The notes under the pieces: generated by a model
The model's input: the letters and a program-made list of their open reading frames with translations, nothing else
What the model was told of the DNA's origin: nothing
The model's database searches: none
Assembly (NCBI RefSeq): GCF_000024865.1
Contig: NC_013595.1
Coordinates: forward strand, 5,456,001-5,520,000
Direction of reading: 5' to 3'
From: Streptosporangium roseum DSM 43021
GTDB taxonomy: Bacteria > Actinomycetota > Actinomycetes > Streptosporangiales > Streptosporangiaceae
Length of the DNA: 64,000 nt
Part shown: in pieces, positions 1 to 10,194 of the stretch
How the letters are laid out: each line of letters begins with the position of its first letter
Position numbering within the stretch: the stretch's first letter is position 1
Program-made: the position numbers and the translations under genes

Positions 1-411
1 GGCGCCGCACCTGACCATGTCGTCGATGAGGTCCTCGGCGATCTGGGCCATCACCGGGCGCAGGGCGTTCATCCGCTTGGCGGTGAACCACTTGCCGACC
101 AGCCGCCGCCAGTGCTGGTGCTCCTCCCCGCCGTCCGGGATGATCGTCGCCATCTCGCTGTTGAACAACCCGCCGTCCTCGGTGGCCGACAGCCGGGCCG
201 CGTCGGGCGCGTTCAGCAGGCGGGTGAAGCGCGGGTCGGCGAGCACCTGCTTGACGTCCTCGTACCGGGTCAGCAGCGTCGCCCGGTCACCACTGGGCAA
301 GGTCACGTGGGCGACCGGGCACTTGCCGCGCAGTTCGGCCCATTCGGCGGGCGGGTCGAGCGCGGCGTCGTTCGGGATCGGGTAGTTCAGGACCTGCTCG
401 TCGGCACTCAT
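1..411 (-). CDS. Cytochrome P450, N-terminal part (continues beyond the left edge)
   Basis: An open frame on the reverse strand runs from ATG at 411 off the left edge, giving 137 residues. The text MSADEQVLNYPIPND, then LRGKCPVAHVTLPSGDRA, LLTRYEDVKQVLADPRFTR and GGEEHQHWRRLVGKWFTAKR is the usual start of a soluble actinobacterial class I P450, with the C-helix WRR heme-propionate contact. The I-helix, ExxR and heme-Cys motifs lie outside the window, so integrity cannot be judged. A ferredoxin reductase gene lies 23 bp upstream in the same direction, so the two probably form one redox operon; no ferredoxin sits between them. Substrate is unknown. Confidence 0.9.
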   Translation of the reverse strand, partial: MSADEQVLNYPIPNDAALDPPAEWAELRGKCPVAHVTLPSGDRATLLTRYEDVKQVLADPRFTRLLNAPDAARLSATEDGGLFNSEMATIIPDGGEEHQHWRRLVGKWFTAKRMNALRPVMAQIAEDLIDDMVRCGA

Positions 412-434
412 GCGATGTCTCCTTCAGATGTTCC

Positions 435-1664
435 TCAGGCGGGCGGGAGCGGCGGGGTGGCCAATGTCCGCTGGCGCAGGAGGCGGGCCTGCTTGGGCAT
501 GTTCCAGCCGAGGACGCCGGTGACCCGGCCGTCCTCGCGGTAAAGGGCGGCGAAGCGGCGCTGCTCCGGGTCGCCCTCGGCGATGGTCACCTCGGCCACC
601 GGTGACGGCAGGCCGTGGGCCTGGATCTTGACGTCGTACTGGTCGGTCCAGAAGTACGGGATCGGCGCGTACGGGCGATCCGCACCGAGGATGTTCGCCG
701 CCACCGTCTGGGCCTGCTCGGTGGCGTTGGTCCGGTTCTCCAGCCGCAGCCGCCTGCCGAGCCCTTCGTGGACGAACGAGGCCACGTCCCCGACGGCGTA
801 GACGCCCTCGGCGGCACGGCAGCGCGCGTCGCACTCCACGCCGTCGCCCAGCGTGAGCCCGCTGCCCTCCAGCCAGCCGGTCGCCGGGCGGCAGCCGACG
901 GCCACCACGACGGCGTCGGCGGGCAGCAGTTCCCCGCCGGCCAGCCGTACGCCCGTCACCCGGCCGGTCTCGCCGGTCAGCGCGTCGACGGCGGCGCCGA
1001 GCCGCAGCCGGACCCCGCGCTCGGCGTGCGTCCGGGTGAGGAGGCCGCCGACCTCGGCGCCGAGCTGGTCACCGAGCACGGCGTGTCCCATGCCGGCGAG
1101 GGTGACCTCCAGGTCCAGGCCGCGGGCGGTGGCGGCGATCTCCCCGCCCAGCACACCCTCGCCGACGACCACCAGGCGCGTGCCGGCGGTCAGCCGGGTG
1201 CGCAGGGCGAGCGCGTCGTCCAGGCCGCGCAGCACGTGTACGCCCGCCAGCCCGTCCTGGCCGGGCAGGCGGCACGGGGTCAGGCCGGTGGCGATGACGA
1301 CGGCGTCGCCGCGCAGCACCCGGCCGGAGGCGGTGACGACGGCCCGCTCAGCCGCGTCCAGCGCGACCGCGGCCTCGCCCCGGACGAACTCCGCCCCCAG
1401 CGCCTCCAACTGCGCCTGGCCGCGCAGCCGGGCCCGTTCCGGCTCCCAGGCCCCCGCCAGCACCTGCTTCGACAGCGGGGGCCGGTCGTAGGGCAGGTGG
1501 GGCTCGGCGTCCAGCAGGGTCAGCCGGCCCTGGTGGCCGTTGCGCCGCAGCGCCTCCGCCGTGCTCAGCCCGGCGGCGGACGCACCGACGATCAGCACAT
1601 GTCCGGGCGCGGTCACGAGGCGTGGTTCATAGGTCGATATCCCTTCGTCATCCCGCTGCCACAT
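435..1664 (-). CDS. FAD-dependent ferredoxin reductase (putidaredoxin/rhodocoxin reductase type)
   Basis: 409 residues, normal length for this family. It shows an FAD-binding VLIVGASAAGLSTAEALRR near residue 24, the LPYDRPPLSK signature that follows, a second nucleotide fold VVVGEGVLGGEIAATARGLDLEVTLA for NAD(P)H, and VYAVGDVASF for the FAD ribityl contact. It should pass electrons from NAD(P)H to a 3Fe-4S or 2Fe-2S ferredoxin serving P450s, either its downstream neighbour or the P450/ferredoxin pair at 5440-6874. The start is uncertain: a TAGGTT -10 box on this strand (1671-1666) would put the transcript start at or just after the ATG at 1664, and GTG codons before the FAD motif are alternatives. 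Confidence 0.9.
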   Translation of the reverse strand: MWQRDDEGISTYEPRLVTAPGHVLIVGASAAGLSTAEALRRNGHQGRLTLLDAEPHLPYDRPPLSKQVLAGAWEPERARLRGQAQLEALGAEFVRGEAAVALDAAERAVVTASGRVLRGDAVVIATGLTPCRLPGQDGLAGVHVLRGLDDALALRTRLTAGTRLVVVGEGVLGGEIAATARGLDLEVTLAGMGHAVLGDQLGAEVGGLLTRTHAERGVRLRLGAAVDALTGETGRVTGVRLAGGELLPADAVVVAVGCRPATGWLEGSGLTLGDGVECDARCRAAEGVYAVGDVASFVHEGLGRRLRLENRTNATEQAQTVAANILGADRPYAPIPYFWTDQYDVKIQAHGLPSPVAEVTIAEGDPEQRRFAALYREDGRVTGVLGWNMPKQARLLRQRTLATPPLPPA

Positions 1665-1670
1665 TAACCT

Positions 1671-1713
1671 ACAAGTGCAAGTAAACTGACAAGTGTCGTT
1701 TATCGGATAGGCT
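1671..1713 (+). promoter_or_regulatory. Divergent promoter/operator between reductase and TetR gene
   Basis: ACAAGTG occurs twice in direct orientation (1671-1677 and 1689-1695), and GACA-AG-TGTC (1688-1697) is a perfect short dyad. For the TetR gene, CTGACA (1686-1691) and TAGGCT (1708-1713) are spaced by 16 nt, and TAGGCT ends 7 nt before the ATG, the spacing of a leaderless actinobacterial start. The dyad overlaps the -35 box, so TetR autorepression here is likely. Binding itself is inference. Confidence 0.55.
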
Positions 1714-1720
1714 GGCGGGC

Positions 1721-2338
1721 ATGGTCACCGCCAGAGAGAGCAACACCCCGTCGGGCGACCGGCGCGTACGCCGGACTCGATCAGCCTTGGCACATGCGCT
1801 GATGGAGCTGGTCGAGGAGCGCGACCTGTCCCGGATCAGCGTCTCGGACGTCGCCGAAGGCGCTGGAGTGAGCCGCTCCGCCTTCTACGACCACTACCGG
1901 GACGTTCACGAACTGGCCGAGGACGCCTGCACCGCGATGATCGACGACCTGATCGAGTCCCTGCCCGGCCCCGCCCTGGACTCGCCGGACCTGGCGCGGG
2001 AGGCGATCGAGTCGCTGGCGGCGTTCTTCGGCAGCCTGGCCGAGCACACGGGGCTGTATCGCGCACTGCTGGGGTCGGAAGGCAGCGCACGCGTCGCCGG
2101 TCACATCCGCCGCCGCATCGCCGCGGTCGTCCATGAGCGCCTGGCGCATGCCGACACCAGCGGGTGGCCGGAGCGCGTCCCGCATGACGTGACGGCCTCG
2201 TTCACCGCGGGCGCGCTCATCGGAGTGGCCGTGGACTGGCTCGAGGGCGGGTGTTGCCGTACCTCGGCCGAGATGGCCGAGGTGACCTGGCCGCTGTTGA
2301 ACGCCCACTACCGCATCAACGAGAGCGGCGGCAGATGA
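1721..2338 (+). CDS. TetR/AcrR-family transcriptional regulator
   Basis: 205 residues. The N-terminal helix-turn-helix is clear: RTRSALAHALMELVEERDLSRISVSDVAEGAGVSRSAFYDHYRDVHELAED, with the typical SRSAFYDHY recognition region around residues 45-60. The C-terminal ligand domain is unassigned but resembles the TetR_C group found with DNA-binding AcrR proteins. It diverges from the P450 reductase operon across a 56-bp gap holding repeats and is followed after 91 bp by an SDR gene, so it probably controls both. The ligand cannot be told from sequence. No Shine-Dalgarno is evident, in keeping with a leaderless start. Confidence 0.9.
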   Translation: MVTARESNTPSGDRRVRRTRSALAHALMELVEERDLSRISVSDVAEGAGVSRSAFYDHYRDVHELAEDACTAMIDDLIESLPGPALDSPDLAREAIESLAAFFGSLAEHTGLYRALLGSEGSARVAGHIRRRIAAVVHERLAHADTSGWPERVPHDVTASFTAGALIGVAVDWLEGGCCRTSAEMAEVTWPLLNAHYRINESGGR

Positions 2339-2429
2339 GGACTCAGGCTGCCGGCACCACTCCCCACGCCGGCCCGGTCCGCTTCGCCTGGTGCCGCCCC
2401 GTTCTCTGAAGAAACCGAGGAGACCCTTC

Positions 2430-3239
2430 ATGTCCACTGCCGATGTGTCGAGCAAGTCCCTGGCCGAGCTCGTTTCCCTGCAAGGGCGACGTGCGGTCGT
2501 GACCGGTGGCGGTCGCGGTCTGGGCAAGGCGATCGCGCTCCGCCTGGCCGAGGCGGGAGCCGATCTGCTGATCGGCGACATCGACGAAGATCTCGCCGTG
2601 ACCGCTGCCAAGCAGGTCGCAGAGAGCCATGGGGTACGCGCGATCGGCGCCGCCATGGATGTCACGGACGCGGCGGCCGTGGCCGCGGCGGCCGACCGCG
2701 CGGTCGCCGAACTCGGCGGCTTGGACGTCTGGGTGAACAACGCCGGGATCTTCCCGAGCGTCCCCCTGCTGGAGATGAGCGAGGAGACGTGGGACAAGGT
2801 GTTCGACGTGAACGCGCGCGGTGTCTTCGTCGGTGCGCGTGAGGCGGCACGGCGGATGTCGGCGGCGGGCACGGGCGGTGTCATCGTGAACATCGTCTCC
2901 ACCGCCGGTTTCCGCGGGAGCGCGCCGGGCCTGGCCGCCTACGTCGGCTCGAAGCACGCCGCCCGCGGTCTCACGCGCGAGCTGGCCCTCGAACTCGCCC
3001 CGCTGGGCATCCGCGTGCTCGGAGTGGCACCGAGCTTCGTCCCCACGGAGGGCAACATGATGATGGCCGCGGCCGTGATGGGCGACGACGTCCCGCCGAC
3101 CGACCTCATGCTGAACAGCCCGATCAGCCGGGTCGGTGTTCCTGACGACATCGCGCGCGTCGTCCTGTTCTGCGCGTCGGACCTGTCCGCCTTCATGACG
3201 GGCAGCACCTTGCTCGCCGATGGTGGCGACACCGCCTGA
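2430..3239 (+). CDS. SDR-family NAD(P)-dependent oxidoreductase
   Basis: 269 residues from ATG 2430, chosen over an upstream in-frame GTG because GAGGAG lies 7 nt before it. Classical short-chain dehydrogenase: cofactor motif TGGGRGLG near residue 26, structural NNAG (VWVNNAGIFP), and the catalytic S-Y-K set in VSTAGFRGSAPGLAAYVGSKHA. An acidic residue after the second strand (GDIDED) favours NAD(H) over NADP(H). It ends in ADGGDTA. It follows the TetR gene in the same direction and may be under its control; the substrate is not evident. Confidence 0.92.
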   Translation: MSTADVSSKSLAELVSLQGRRAVVTGGGRGLGKAIALRLAEAGADLLIGDIDEDLAVTAAKQVAESHGVRAIGAAMDVTDAAAVAAAADRAVAELGGLDVWVNNAGIFPSVPLLEMSEETWDKVFDVNARGVFVGAREAARRMSAAGTGGVIVNIVSTAGFRGSAPGLAAYVGSKHAARGLTRELALELAPLGIRVLGVAPSFVPTEGNMMMAAAVMGDDVPPTDLMLNSPISRVGVPDDIARVVLFCASDLSAFMTGSTLLADGGDTA

Positions 3240-3421
3240 GTAGGCGTCGACTCGAATATCTGCGCCAGGGGCTGGGGTCCGGCAGCATCGGCGAAATTTT
3301 CAACGGATATGCAGGTCCGAGCTCCTTGAGGACCTTCGGGCACAGCTTGGAAGGTTAACCGCTGACCTGCATAACCGATGTTTCCCGCGTCGTTGCCACG
3401 GGGACCCCGTCAAAGGCGTGG

Positions 3422-3630
3422 GTGGGCAACCGGTTCCGTTCCTACCGGCCGCAGGAGCTGGTACGGCCGGCGTTGTCCAAGCCGGCGAAGTTTGAGCCGG
3501 GGCCGGGCTGGAGCTACGCCAACCCCGACTACACGCCGGCCTTGCTGCTGATCAAGAAGATCGCCGGCCGCTCGCTCGCCGACGGGGAGCGGAGCGACAT
3601 GGTTCGACCGGGGCTTGAGGCTTTCCCGGC
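3422..3630 (+). pseudogene. Remnant of a serine beta-lactamase-like / D-Ala-D-Ala carboxypeptidase
   Basis: The frame reads FEPGPGWSYANPDYTPALLLIKKIAGRSLADG, the region around the YxN motif (YAN) of class C beta-lactamase-like serine hydrolases. Upstream there is no SxxK box in frame and downstream homology stops after about 70 residues, so only an internal piece survives. The start codon in this frame is not credible. It marks decay in the 3.24-3.70 kb gap, which otherwise holds nothing recognisable. Confidence 0.5.
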
Positions 3631-3701
3631 TTCCGGCCCAGAACCGTCCACGGAAGGCGGCGAAAAGTCTCCGGGCTCGGTTCAACGACAGCCTTGAAGT
3701 C

Positions 3702-3875
3702 ATGAGTGCTGATGACAACGAGCAGCCCAGCGCGGAGCCTGCCATCGAGGCCCGCGGCCGACGGCCGCGCCGCGGACGGATCGATGCGCGCAACGCCTCC
3801 ATGGCCGTGGCCGGCGAGTCCGAACCCGGAGAGCCCACCGCGGTCCCCGGCGAACCGACGGAGATGACCGCGTGA
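3702..3875 (+). CDS. Small hypothetical protein translationally coupled to the MFS gene
   Basis: 57 residues, highly charged and rich in Pro, Glu and Arg (ARGRRPRRGRIDAR near the middle), with no known domain. Its TGA stop overlaps the GTG start of the transporter (GTGA), the coupling seen across the window. There is no good ribosome binding site before its ATG, so it may instead be the leftover end of a broken gene. It could be a decayed regulator tail; nothing decides this. Confidence 0.3.
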   Translation: MSADDNEQPSAEPAIEARGRRPRRGRIDARNASMAVAGESEPGEPTAVPGEPTEMTA

Positions 3876-5311
3876 TTCCCGATTCACCCCCCGCCCCGCC
3901 TTCCTGGCGGGAACTGCTGGGCCCCGAACATCTTGGAGCTGCGATCGTGCTGGCGGGCGGAGTGCTCGTCGGTGCGGTCAATATCTATCTGGCTTCGAGT
4001 CTGCTGCCGACCGCGGTGGCCGACATCGGCGGCGCCGGCTTCTACGCGTGGAACATGACGATCTACCTCGTCGCCATGGTGATCGCGACGATGCTGGTCA
4101 GTCGGCTCCTGGCCCGCTGGGGGAACGTCGGCGCATACCGCCTCGGCTTCGCCGTGTTCCTGGCGGGCTCGCTGGCCTGTGCGGCGAGCCCTGCGATGCC
4201 GGTACTGCTGGCCGGCCGCGGCGTCCAGGGACTCGGGGCGGGGGTGCTTTCCGGGCTGGGGTTCGCCGCCATCCGCTCTGCCCTGCCACGCCGGCTGTGG
4301 ACCCGCGGCAACGCCCTGATGTCGGCGATGTACGGCGTCGGCAACTTCGTCGGCCCGGCGCTCGGCGGCCTGTTCGCCCAGTTCGGCTCGTGGCGCCTGG
4401 CGTTCGTGGCGATGGCGGTGATCGCGGCGGCGTGCTGCGCGGTCGTGCCCCGGGTGCTGCCGCGCGGCGAACGCAGCGACGCGCGGGCGCCGGTCCCGGC
4501 CGTGTCGCTGCTGCTGGTCACGGCGGCCACCGCGGCCGTCAGCCTGGCCGGAGTGCTGCCCGGCACTATAGCGATGGCGGGCGGCATCGTGGTGGCACTG
4601 CTGCTGGTGGCCGCCTTCGTCGCCTACGAACGGCGCAGCGAGCTGCGGGTCTTCCCGCGCACGACCTACCAGGCCGGGTCACCACTGAAGTGGATCTACC
4701 TGACGCTCGGGCTACTGGCCTTCGGCGTCGCGGTCGAGTCGTTCGTCCCGCTGTTCGGCCAGCAGCTGGGCGGGCTGCCCCCGCTCGCGGCCGGCCTGTT
4801 CGGGGCGGCCATCTCGCTCGGCTGGTCGCTGACCCAGCTCGGCAGCTCCTCGGCCACCAGGGAGCGCACGGTAGGCCGTTTGCGCATCATCGGCCCGCTG
4901 CTCCTGGCGGCCGGTTTCCTCCTCCAGGGGCTGCTGCAGCGCGAGGACGCGCCGATCTGGCTGGTGCTCATCTGGGTGCCGGTGCTGTTCATCGCGGGTT
5001 CCGGCATCGGCCTGGCCTACCCGCACCTGTCCGTGGCTGCCATGTCCAGCACCCAGGATCCAGAGGAAGGACGCAGGGCCGCCGCGGCGATCGCCACCGT
5101 GACGAGCCTGTCGATCGCGTTCGGCACGGCCGTGGCCGGAGTCCTGGTCAATCTCGGCGACCCGTCGATGCTCGACTCGGCACGGTACGTACTGTTCGGA
5201 TTCGCGATCATCTGCGCGATCGGTGCCATCACCGCACGCGCGGCGGACCGTTCAAGCCGCCCGGAGCCCGCAGATCCGGCCGACCGCACTCCGCTCCAAC
5301 AGGGCCCGTGA
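3872..5311 (+). CDS. MFS multidrug efflux transporter (DHA2/EmrB-QacA type)
   Basis: 479 residues with many hydrophobic segments, consistent with the 14-helix drug:proton antiporter group. Motif A-like LLARWGNVGAYRLGFAVF and the motif C-like GVGNFVGPALGGLFAQFGSWRLAFV are present. GTG start preceded by GGAG. A cytoplasmic-membrane exporter of drugs or hydrophobic metabolites is likely. It stands 128 bp upstream of the P450/ferredoxin pair in the same direction, and may remove the product or substrate of that oxidation; that pairing is inference. Confidence 0.88.
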   Translation: MIPDSPPAPPSWRELLGPEHLGAAIVLAGGVLVGAVNIYLASSLLPTAVADIGGAGFYAWNMTIYLVAMVIATMLVSRLLARWGNVGAYRLGFAVFLAGSLACAASPAMPVLLAGRGVQGLGAGVLSGLGFAAIRSALPRRLWTRGNALMSAMYGVGNFVGPALGGLFAQFGSWRLAFVAMAVIAAACCAVVPRVLPRGERSDARAPVPAVSLLLVTAATAAVSLAGVLPGTIAMAGGIVVALLLVAAFVAYERRSELRVFPRTTYQAGSPLKWIYLTLGLLAFGVAVESFVPLFGQQLGGLPPLAAGLFGAAISLGWSLTQLGSSSATRERTVGRLRIIGPLLLAAGFLLQGLLQREDAPIWLVLIWVPVLFIAGSGIGLAYPHLSVAAMSSTQDPEEGRRAAAAIATVTSLSIAFGTAVAGVLVNLGDPSMLDSARYVLFGFAIICAIGAITARAADRSSRPEPADPADRTPLQQGP

Positions 5312-5439
5312 CTTGTCGCGATCACTGACCGACATGACGTCCACCCTTCCGGGCTGAAATGTCCGGTTCGGGTTTCCAATCGCCCGTTCACCACGTGCCC
5401 GAGATCCCCCAATGACCGCATTCGATGCGAGGAGATGCC

Positions 5440-6657
5440 ATGGCTGACGCCCTGCCAGAGATGCCGACGTTTCCGATGGCCCGTGCGACGGGGTGTCCCT
5501 TCGACCCGTCGCCGGAGTTGAGCCGACGACTCGAAGAGGCGCCGGTTTCACGAGTGAGGCTGTGGGATGGCAGCACCCCGTGGATGGTCACCCGCCATGC
5601 GGATGTGCGTGCGCTGCTCGCCGATCCGCGTGTCAGCGTCGACGTGGCGCACCCCGGCTTCCCGCACACCAACGCGGTGAGCAAGGCACGCGACGCGCAC
5701 ATGAAGACGCTGATGCAGATGGATGCGCCGGAGCACATCGCCCAGCGGCGGCTTCTGACCTCGGACTTCATGATCAGAAGGATGGAGGCGTTGCGGCCCC
5801 GGATCCAACGGATCGTCGATGACCTCATCGATGAGATGCTCGCCGGCCCGAACCCGGTCGACCTGGTGGAGGCGTTCGCGCTACCGGTTCCCTCACTGGT
5901 GATCTGCGAACTGCTGGGCGCGCCCTATACCGCCCGCGATCTCTTCCACCGGGTGTCTCGCACGCTCGTCATGGACGAGCCCGACCCTGAACAGGCCATG
6001 GCCGCCAGCGAGGAGCTGAATGCCTACCTGGAGGAGTTGGTGGACAGCAAGAATGCCGAGCCGGGCGACGACCTGTTCAGCAGGCTGGCCGTCGAGCAGT
6101 ACCGGACCGGCGCGATGACCCGGCGTGAGATCGCCACGGCCGGTCAACTCCTTCTGGTGGCCGGGCACGACACCACCGCGACCATGATCGCGCTGGGCAC
6201 GGCCGCGCTGCTGGCGCACCCGGACCAGTTGAGCGCGGTCCGCGACAGCGAAGACCCCGCACTGGTGGCCAACGCCGCCGAAGAGCTCCTGCGCTACCTG
6301 TCCATCACCCATACCGAAGCCCGCCGCGTCGCGCGGGAAGATCTCGAGATCGGAGGCCGGCTCATCCGCAGAGGCGACGGCATCATCGCGGTGAAAAGCA
6401 TCGCCAACCGGGACCCCTCGGCCTTCCCCGACCCCGACGCCCTCGATGTCCACCGCAAGGCCCGCCACCATGTCGCCTTCGGTTTCGGCGCCCACCAGTG
6501 TCTGGGCCAGTCACTGGCCCGAGTGGAACTGCAGGTCGTCTACAGCACCCTCTACCGGCGCATCCCCACACTGGCCCTGGCCGTACCGCTGGAACAGCTG
6601 ACGTTCAAAGAGAACGCGGTCTTCTACGGGGTGCGCGAGCTACCCGTCACCTGGTGA
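5440..6657 (+). CDS. Cytochrome P450 (bacterial class I)
   Basis: 405 residues from ATG 5440, which has GAGGAG 7 nt upstream. All P450 hallmarks are seen: HIAQRRLLTSDF in helix C, AGHDTTATMIALG in helix I, EELLRYL with ExxR, ANRDPSAFPDPD, and the heme loop FGFGAHQCLGQSLARVEL with the Cys thiolate ligand. It begins like CYP105/CYP107-type enzymes (TFPMARATGCPFDPSPEL). Its own 3Fe-4S ferredoxin follows after 19 bp. It probably hydroxylates a small hydrophobic molecule; the substrate is not predictable. Confidence 0.95.
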   Translation: MADALPEMPTFPMARATGCPFDPSPELSRRLEEAPVSRVRLWDGSTPWMVTRHADVRALLADPRVSVDVAHPGFPHTNAVSKARDAHMKTLMQMDAPEHIAQRRLLTSDFMIRRMEALRPRIQRIVDDLIDEMLAGPNPVDLVEAFALPVPSLVICELLGAPYTARDLFHRVSRTLVMDEPDPEQAMAASEELNAYLEELVDSKNAEPGDDLFSRLAVEQYRTGAMTRREIATAGQLLLVAGHDTTATMIALGTAALLAHPDQLSAVRDSEDPALVANAAEELLRYLSITHTEARRVAREDLEIGGRLIRRGDGIIAVKSIANRDPSAFPDPDALDVHRKARHHVAFGFGAHQCLGQSLARVELQVVYSTLYRRIPTLALAVPLEQLTFKENAVFYGVRELPVTW

Positions 6658-6676
6658 ATCACACAAGGAGAAACGC

Positions 6677-6874
6677 ATGAAGATCACCATCGACCAGGAC
6701 GCCTGCATCGGCTCCGGGCAGTGCGTACTCAGCTCACCTGGGGTGTTCGACCAACGCGACGCCGACGGCATCGTCGTCCTCCTGCAGGACAACCCGGAAC
6801 CCGGACTGCAGGAGGACGTCCGTGAGGCCGCCCGTATCTGCCCGGCCCTGGCGATCACGCTGACCCCGCCGTGA
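6677..6874 (+). CDS. 3Fe-4S ferredoxin partner of the P450
   Basis: 65 residues, typical of actinobacterial P450 ferredoxins. Three cysteines are placed for a 3Fe-4S cluster: CIGSGQC at residues 11-17 and RICPALAI near the C-terminus, with Gly in place of the second Cys of a 4Fe-4S site. AAGGAGAAACGC before the ATG gives a strong ribosome binding site. It carries one electron from the FAD reductase to the P450 just upstream. Confidence 0.95.
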   Translation: MKITIDQDACIGSGQCVLSSPGVFDQRDADGIVVLLQDNPEPGLQEDVREAARICPALAITLTPP

Positions 6875-6881
6875 ACCATCT

Positions 6882-6959
6882 CGAATCGTTGTCGTAGGTG
6901 CTTCGGCGGCGGGTCTGACCGCCGCCGAAACCCCGCGCCGGAAAGGATTCACCGGCGCG
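6882..6959 (+). pseudogene. Stump of a second ferredoxin reductase
   Basis: Starting 8 bp after the ferredoxin, one frame reads RIVVVGASAAGLTAAETPRR followed by KGFTGA. This is the FAD-binding beginning of the same reductase family as the gene at 435-1664 (VLIVGASAAGLSTAEALRRNGHQG). Homology ends after 26 residues. The P450-ferredoxin-reductase operon has thus lost its reductase, and electron supply probably now comes from another reductase. Confidence 0.75.
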
Positions 6960-7131
6960 TTGAACAGGGACGACGACCGGCGGGGAGCGCCATCCCAGGC
7001 CACCCTGATCTCCCGCGGGGTGCTGTGCGCCGGTGACGAGGTCATCGCCGCGCCGCGGGATGAACCGGAAAGACCCATCCCCTACGGGTGTAGCGTCTCG
7101 AACGCGAAGTCGATCAGAGGGGTGCCTGCCA

Positions 7132-8265
7132 TTGGAACCGCAAGACACACGGTTGGACATGTCCCAAAGTGAGCGTGTCAGCAGATACAGCGATGTCGCG
7201 AGCGCGTTGGCCTTGCACAGCGACCGGCAGCTCGGTGAGTCACTGGAGCAGGCGCAGATTCTGGGCTCGGGGATCGGTGGTACCTCGGTGCTGCTGGACG
7301 TCGATGGCGTGCCGGTCTTCGCCAAGCGCATCCCACTGACCGACCTGGAGCGCCAGCCGGGCAACGTGATGTCCACGGCGAACCTGTTCGGGGTGCCTGC
7401 GATCTGCCAGTACGGACTCGTCGAGGTCGCCGGGCCGGGCTTCGGTGCATGGCGTGAACTCGCGGCCAACGTCATGACGACCAACTGGGTCCTGGCCGGT
7501 CGCAGTGCGGCCTTTCCGCTGCTGTATCACTGGCGGGTGCTGCCGGGAGCACCGCCGCCCACCGAGGAGCACGCCGACGTCGAGGCCGTCGTGCAGTACT
7601 GGGATGGATCGCCGGCGGTACGGGATCGTCTCCACGCCCTTGCCCGCGCCTCGGCCGGCATCGTGCTGTTCCAGGAGTTCATCCCGCACAACCTCGATGA
7701 CTGGCTCGCCGCTCAGCTCACCGCCGGCCAGGACGCTGCGATAGCGGCAAGCGCCATGGTCGAGTCGTGCCTGCTCACCGACATGGCCTTCATGAACGGC
7801 CGGGAGTTGATGCACTTCGACGGCCACTTCGGCAACATCCTCACCGATGGTGAACGCCTGTACATCGCCGACCTCGGGCTGGCGACCTCCTCTCGGTTCG
7901 ACCTGTCCAAGCAGGAGATCGAATTCCTGGAGCGCAACCGGACCCACGACATCGGGTACGCGCTGATGCGGCTGGTCAACTGGCTCGTCACCAATGTCTG
8001 CGGGGTGGCGGCGCCACGAGAAGGCGGACCGGTACAGCGCAACGAGTACATCCGCGCGTGCGCGGCCGGTGCGGATCCTGCCGGTGCGCCACCGGCTGCT
8101 GCCGCGGTGATCCGCCGGTACGCTCCCGTGGCGGCGGCCATGAACGACTTCTACTGGGACCTGTACGGCACCAGCAGGACAACGCCGTATCCGAGCGAGA
8201 AGATCGAACGCGCCATGAGCGGGCGAAATCCGGATGAGCGGGGGGCGTCGGGGCTGCTAACGTAA
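7132..8265 (+). CDS. Protein-kinase-fold phosphotransferase, unassigned
   Basis: 377 residues from TTG 7132, which has AGAGGGG 8 nt upstream; ATG 7159 is the alternative start. The kinase-like core is visible: ILGSGIGGTSVLLDVDGVPVFAKRI as a nucleotide loop with the ATP-binding Lys, HFDGHFGNILTDGERLYIADLGLA as catalytic loop (D...N) and DLG metal motif. This is the layout of small-molecule (APH/choline kinase) and some Ser/Thr kinases. It could phosphorylate an antibiotic or a protein. It lies directly before the ABC-F resistance gene, whose promoter is inside its last codons. Substrate unknown. Confidence 0.65.
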   Translation: MEPQDTRLDMSQSERVSRYSDVASALALHSDRQLGESLEQAQILGSGIGGTSVLLDVDGVPVFAKRIPLTDLERQPGNVMSTANLFGVPAICQYGLVEVAGPGFGAWRELAANVMTTNWVLAGRSAAFPLLYHWRVLPGAPPPTEEHADVEAVVQYWDGSPAVRDRLHALARASAGIVLFQEFIPHNLDDWLAAQLTAGQDAAIAASAMVESCLLTDMAFMNGRELMHFDGHFGNILTDGERLYIADLGLATSSRFDLSKQEIEFLERNRTHDIGYALMRLVNWLVTNVCGVAAPREGGPVQRNEYIRACAAGADPAGAPPAAAAVIRRYAPVAAAMNDFYWDLYGTSRTTPYPSEKIERAMSGRNPDERGASGLLT

Positions 8266-8270
8266 CCGTC
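8258..8270 (+). promoter_or_regulatory. -10 box of a leaderless transcript for the ABC-F leader peptide
   Basis: TAACGT (8258-8263) fits the actinobacterial TANNNT -10 element, and exactly 7 nt separate it from the ATG at 8271, so transcription would begin at the A of the start codon. No convincing -35 hexamer is seen. The box overlaps the stop codon region of the kinase-like gene. Confidence 0.5.
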
Positions 8271-8315
8271 ATGGCACGAGGTATCTGGTCGCAGAAGGTC
8301 CGCTCCGCCCGCTGA
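8271..8315 (+). CDS. Putative 14-residue leader peptide of the ABC-F gene
   Basis: ATG to TGA encodes MARGIWSQKVRSAR. There is no Shine-Dalgarno, but the -10 box placement predicts a leaderless mRNA starting at this ATG. It ends 100 nt before the proposed ABC-F start and is followed by mutually exclusive hairpins. Many antibiotic-resistance ABC-F genes are induced by drug-stalled ribosomes on such short upstream ORFs. Function is inferred from position and structure. Confidence 0.5.
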   Translation: MARGIWSQKVRSAR

Positions 8316-8353
8316 CGGCGGCGCCTTCTTCCTGCTGAATCCGCGCTCGCCGT

Positions 8354-8391
8354 CCCGGTTTCCGCCGGGCGGCCGCTTGCTGCTGCCCGGC
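8354..8391 (+). promoter_or_regulatory. Alternative hairpins in the ABC-F leader (attenuator-like)
   Basis: CCCGG (8354-8358) can pair with CCGGG (8365-8369), loop 6 nt. The same CCGGG lies inside GCCGGGC (8364-8370), which pairs perfectly with GCCCGGC (8385-8391). The two stems exclude each other, the geometry of an attenuator. No U-run follows, so control of translation or Rho-type termination is more likely than intrinsic termination. Confidence 0.4.
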
Positions 8392-8415
8392 TCCACTGCG
8401 AGCTGCGGAGCACCG

Positions 8416-10116
<1,701 letters not shown>

Positions 10117-10175
10117 TCACTGCAGTCGTCGTCATGGCGGGAACGGTCGCGGTGATGGCGCGGGTGACCTACGGC

Positions 10176-10194
10176 CCCCGGGCCCGGCCCGGGG
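10176..10194 (+). terminator. GC-rich hairpin after the ABC-F gene
   Basis: CCCCGGG (10176-10182) and CCCGGGG (10188-10194) form a 7-bp stem with a 5-nt loop, 60 bp after the ABC-F stop. It lacks a clear T-run, as is common for actinomycete terminators. Confidence 0.4.
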
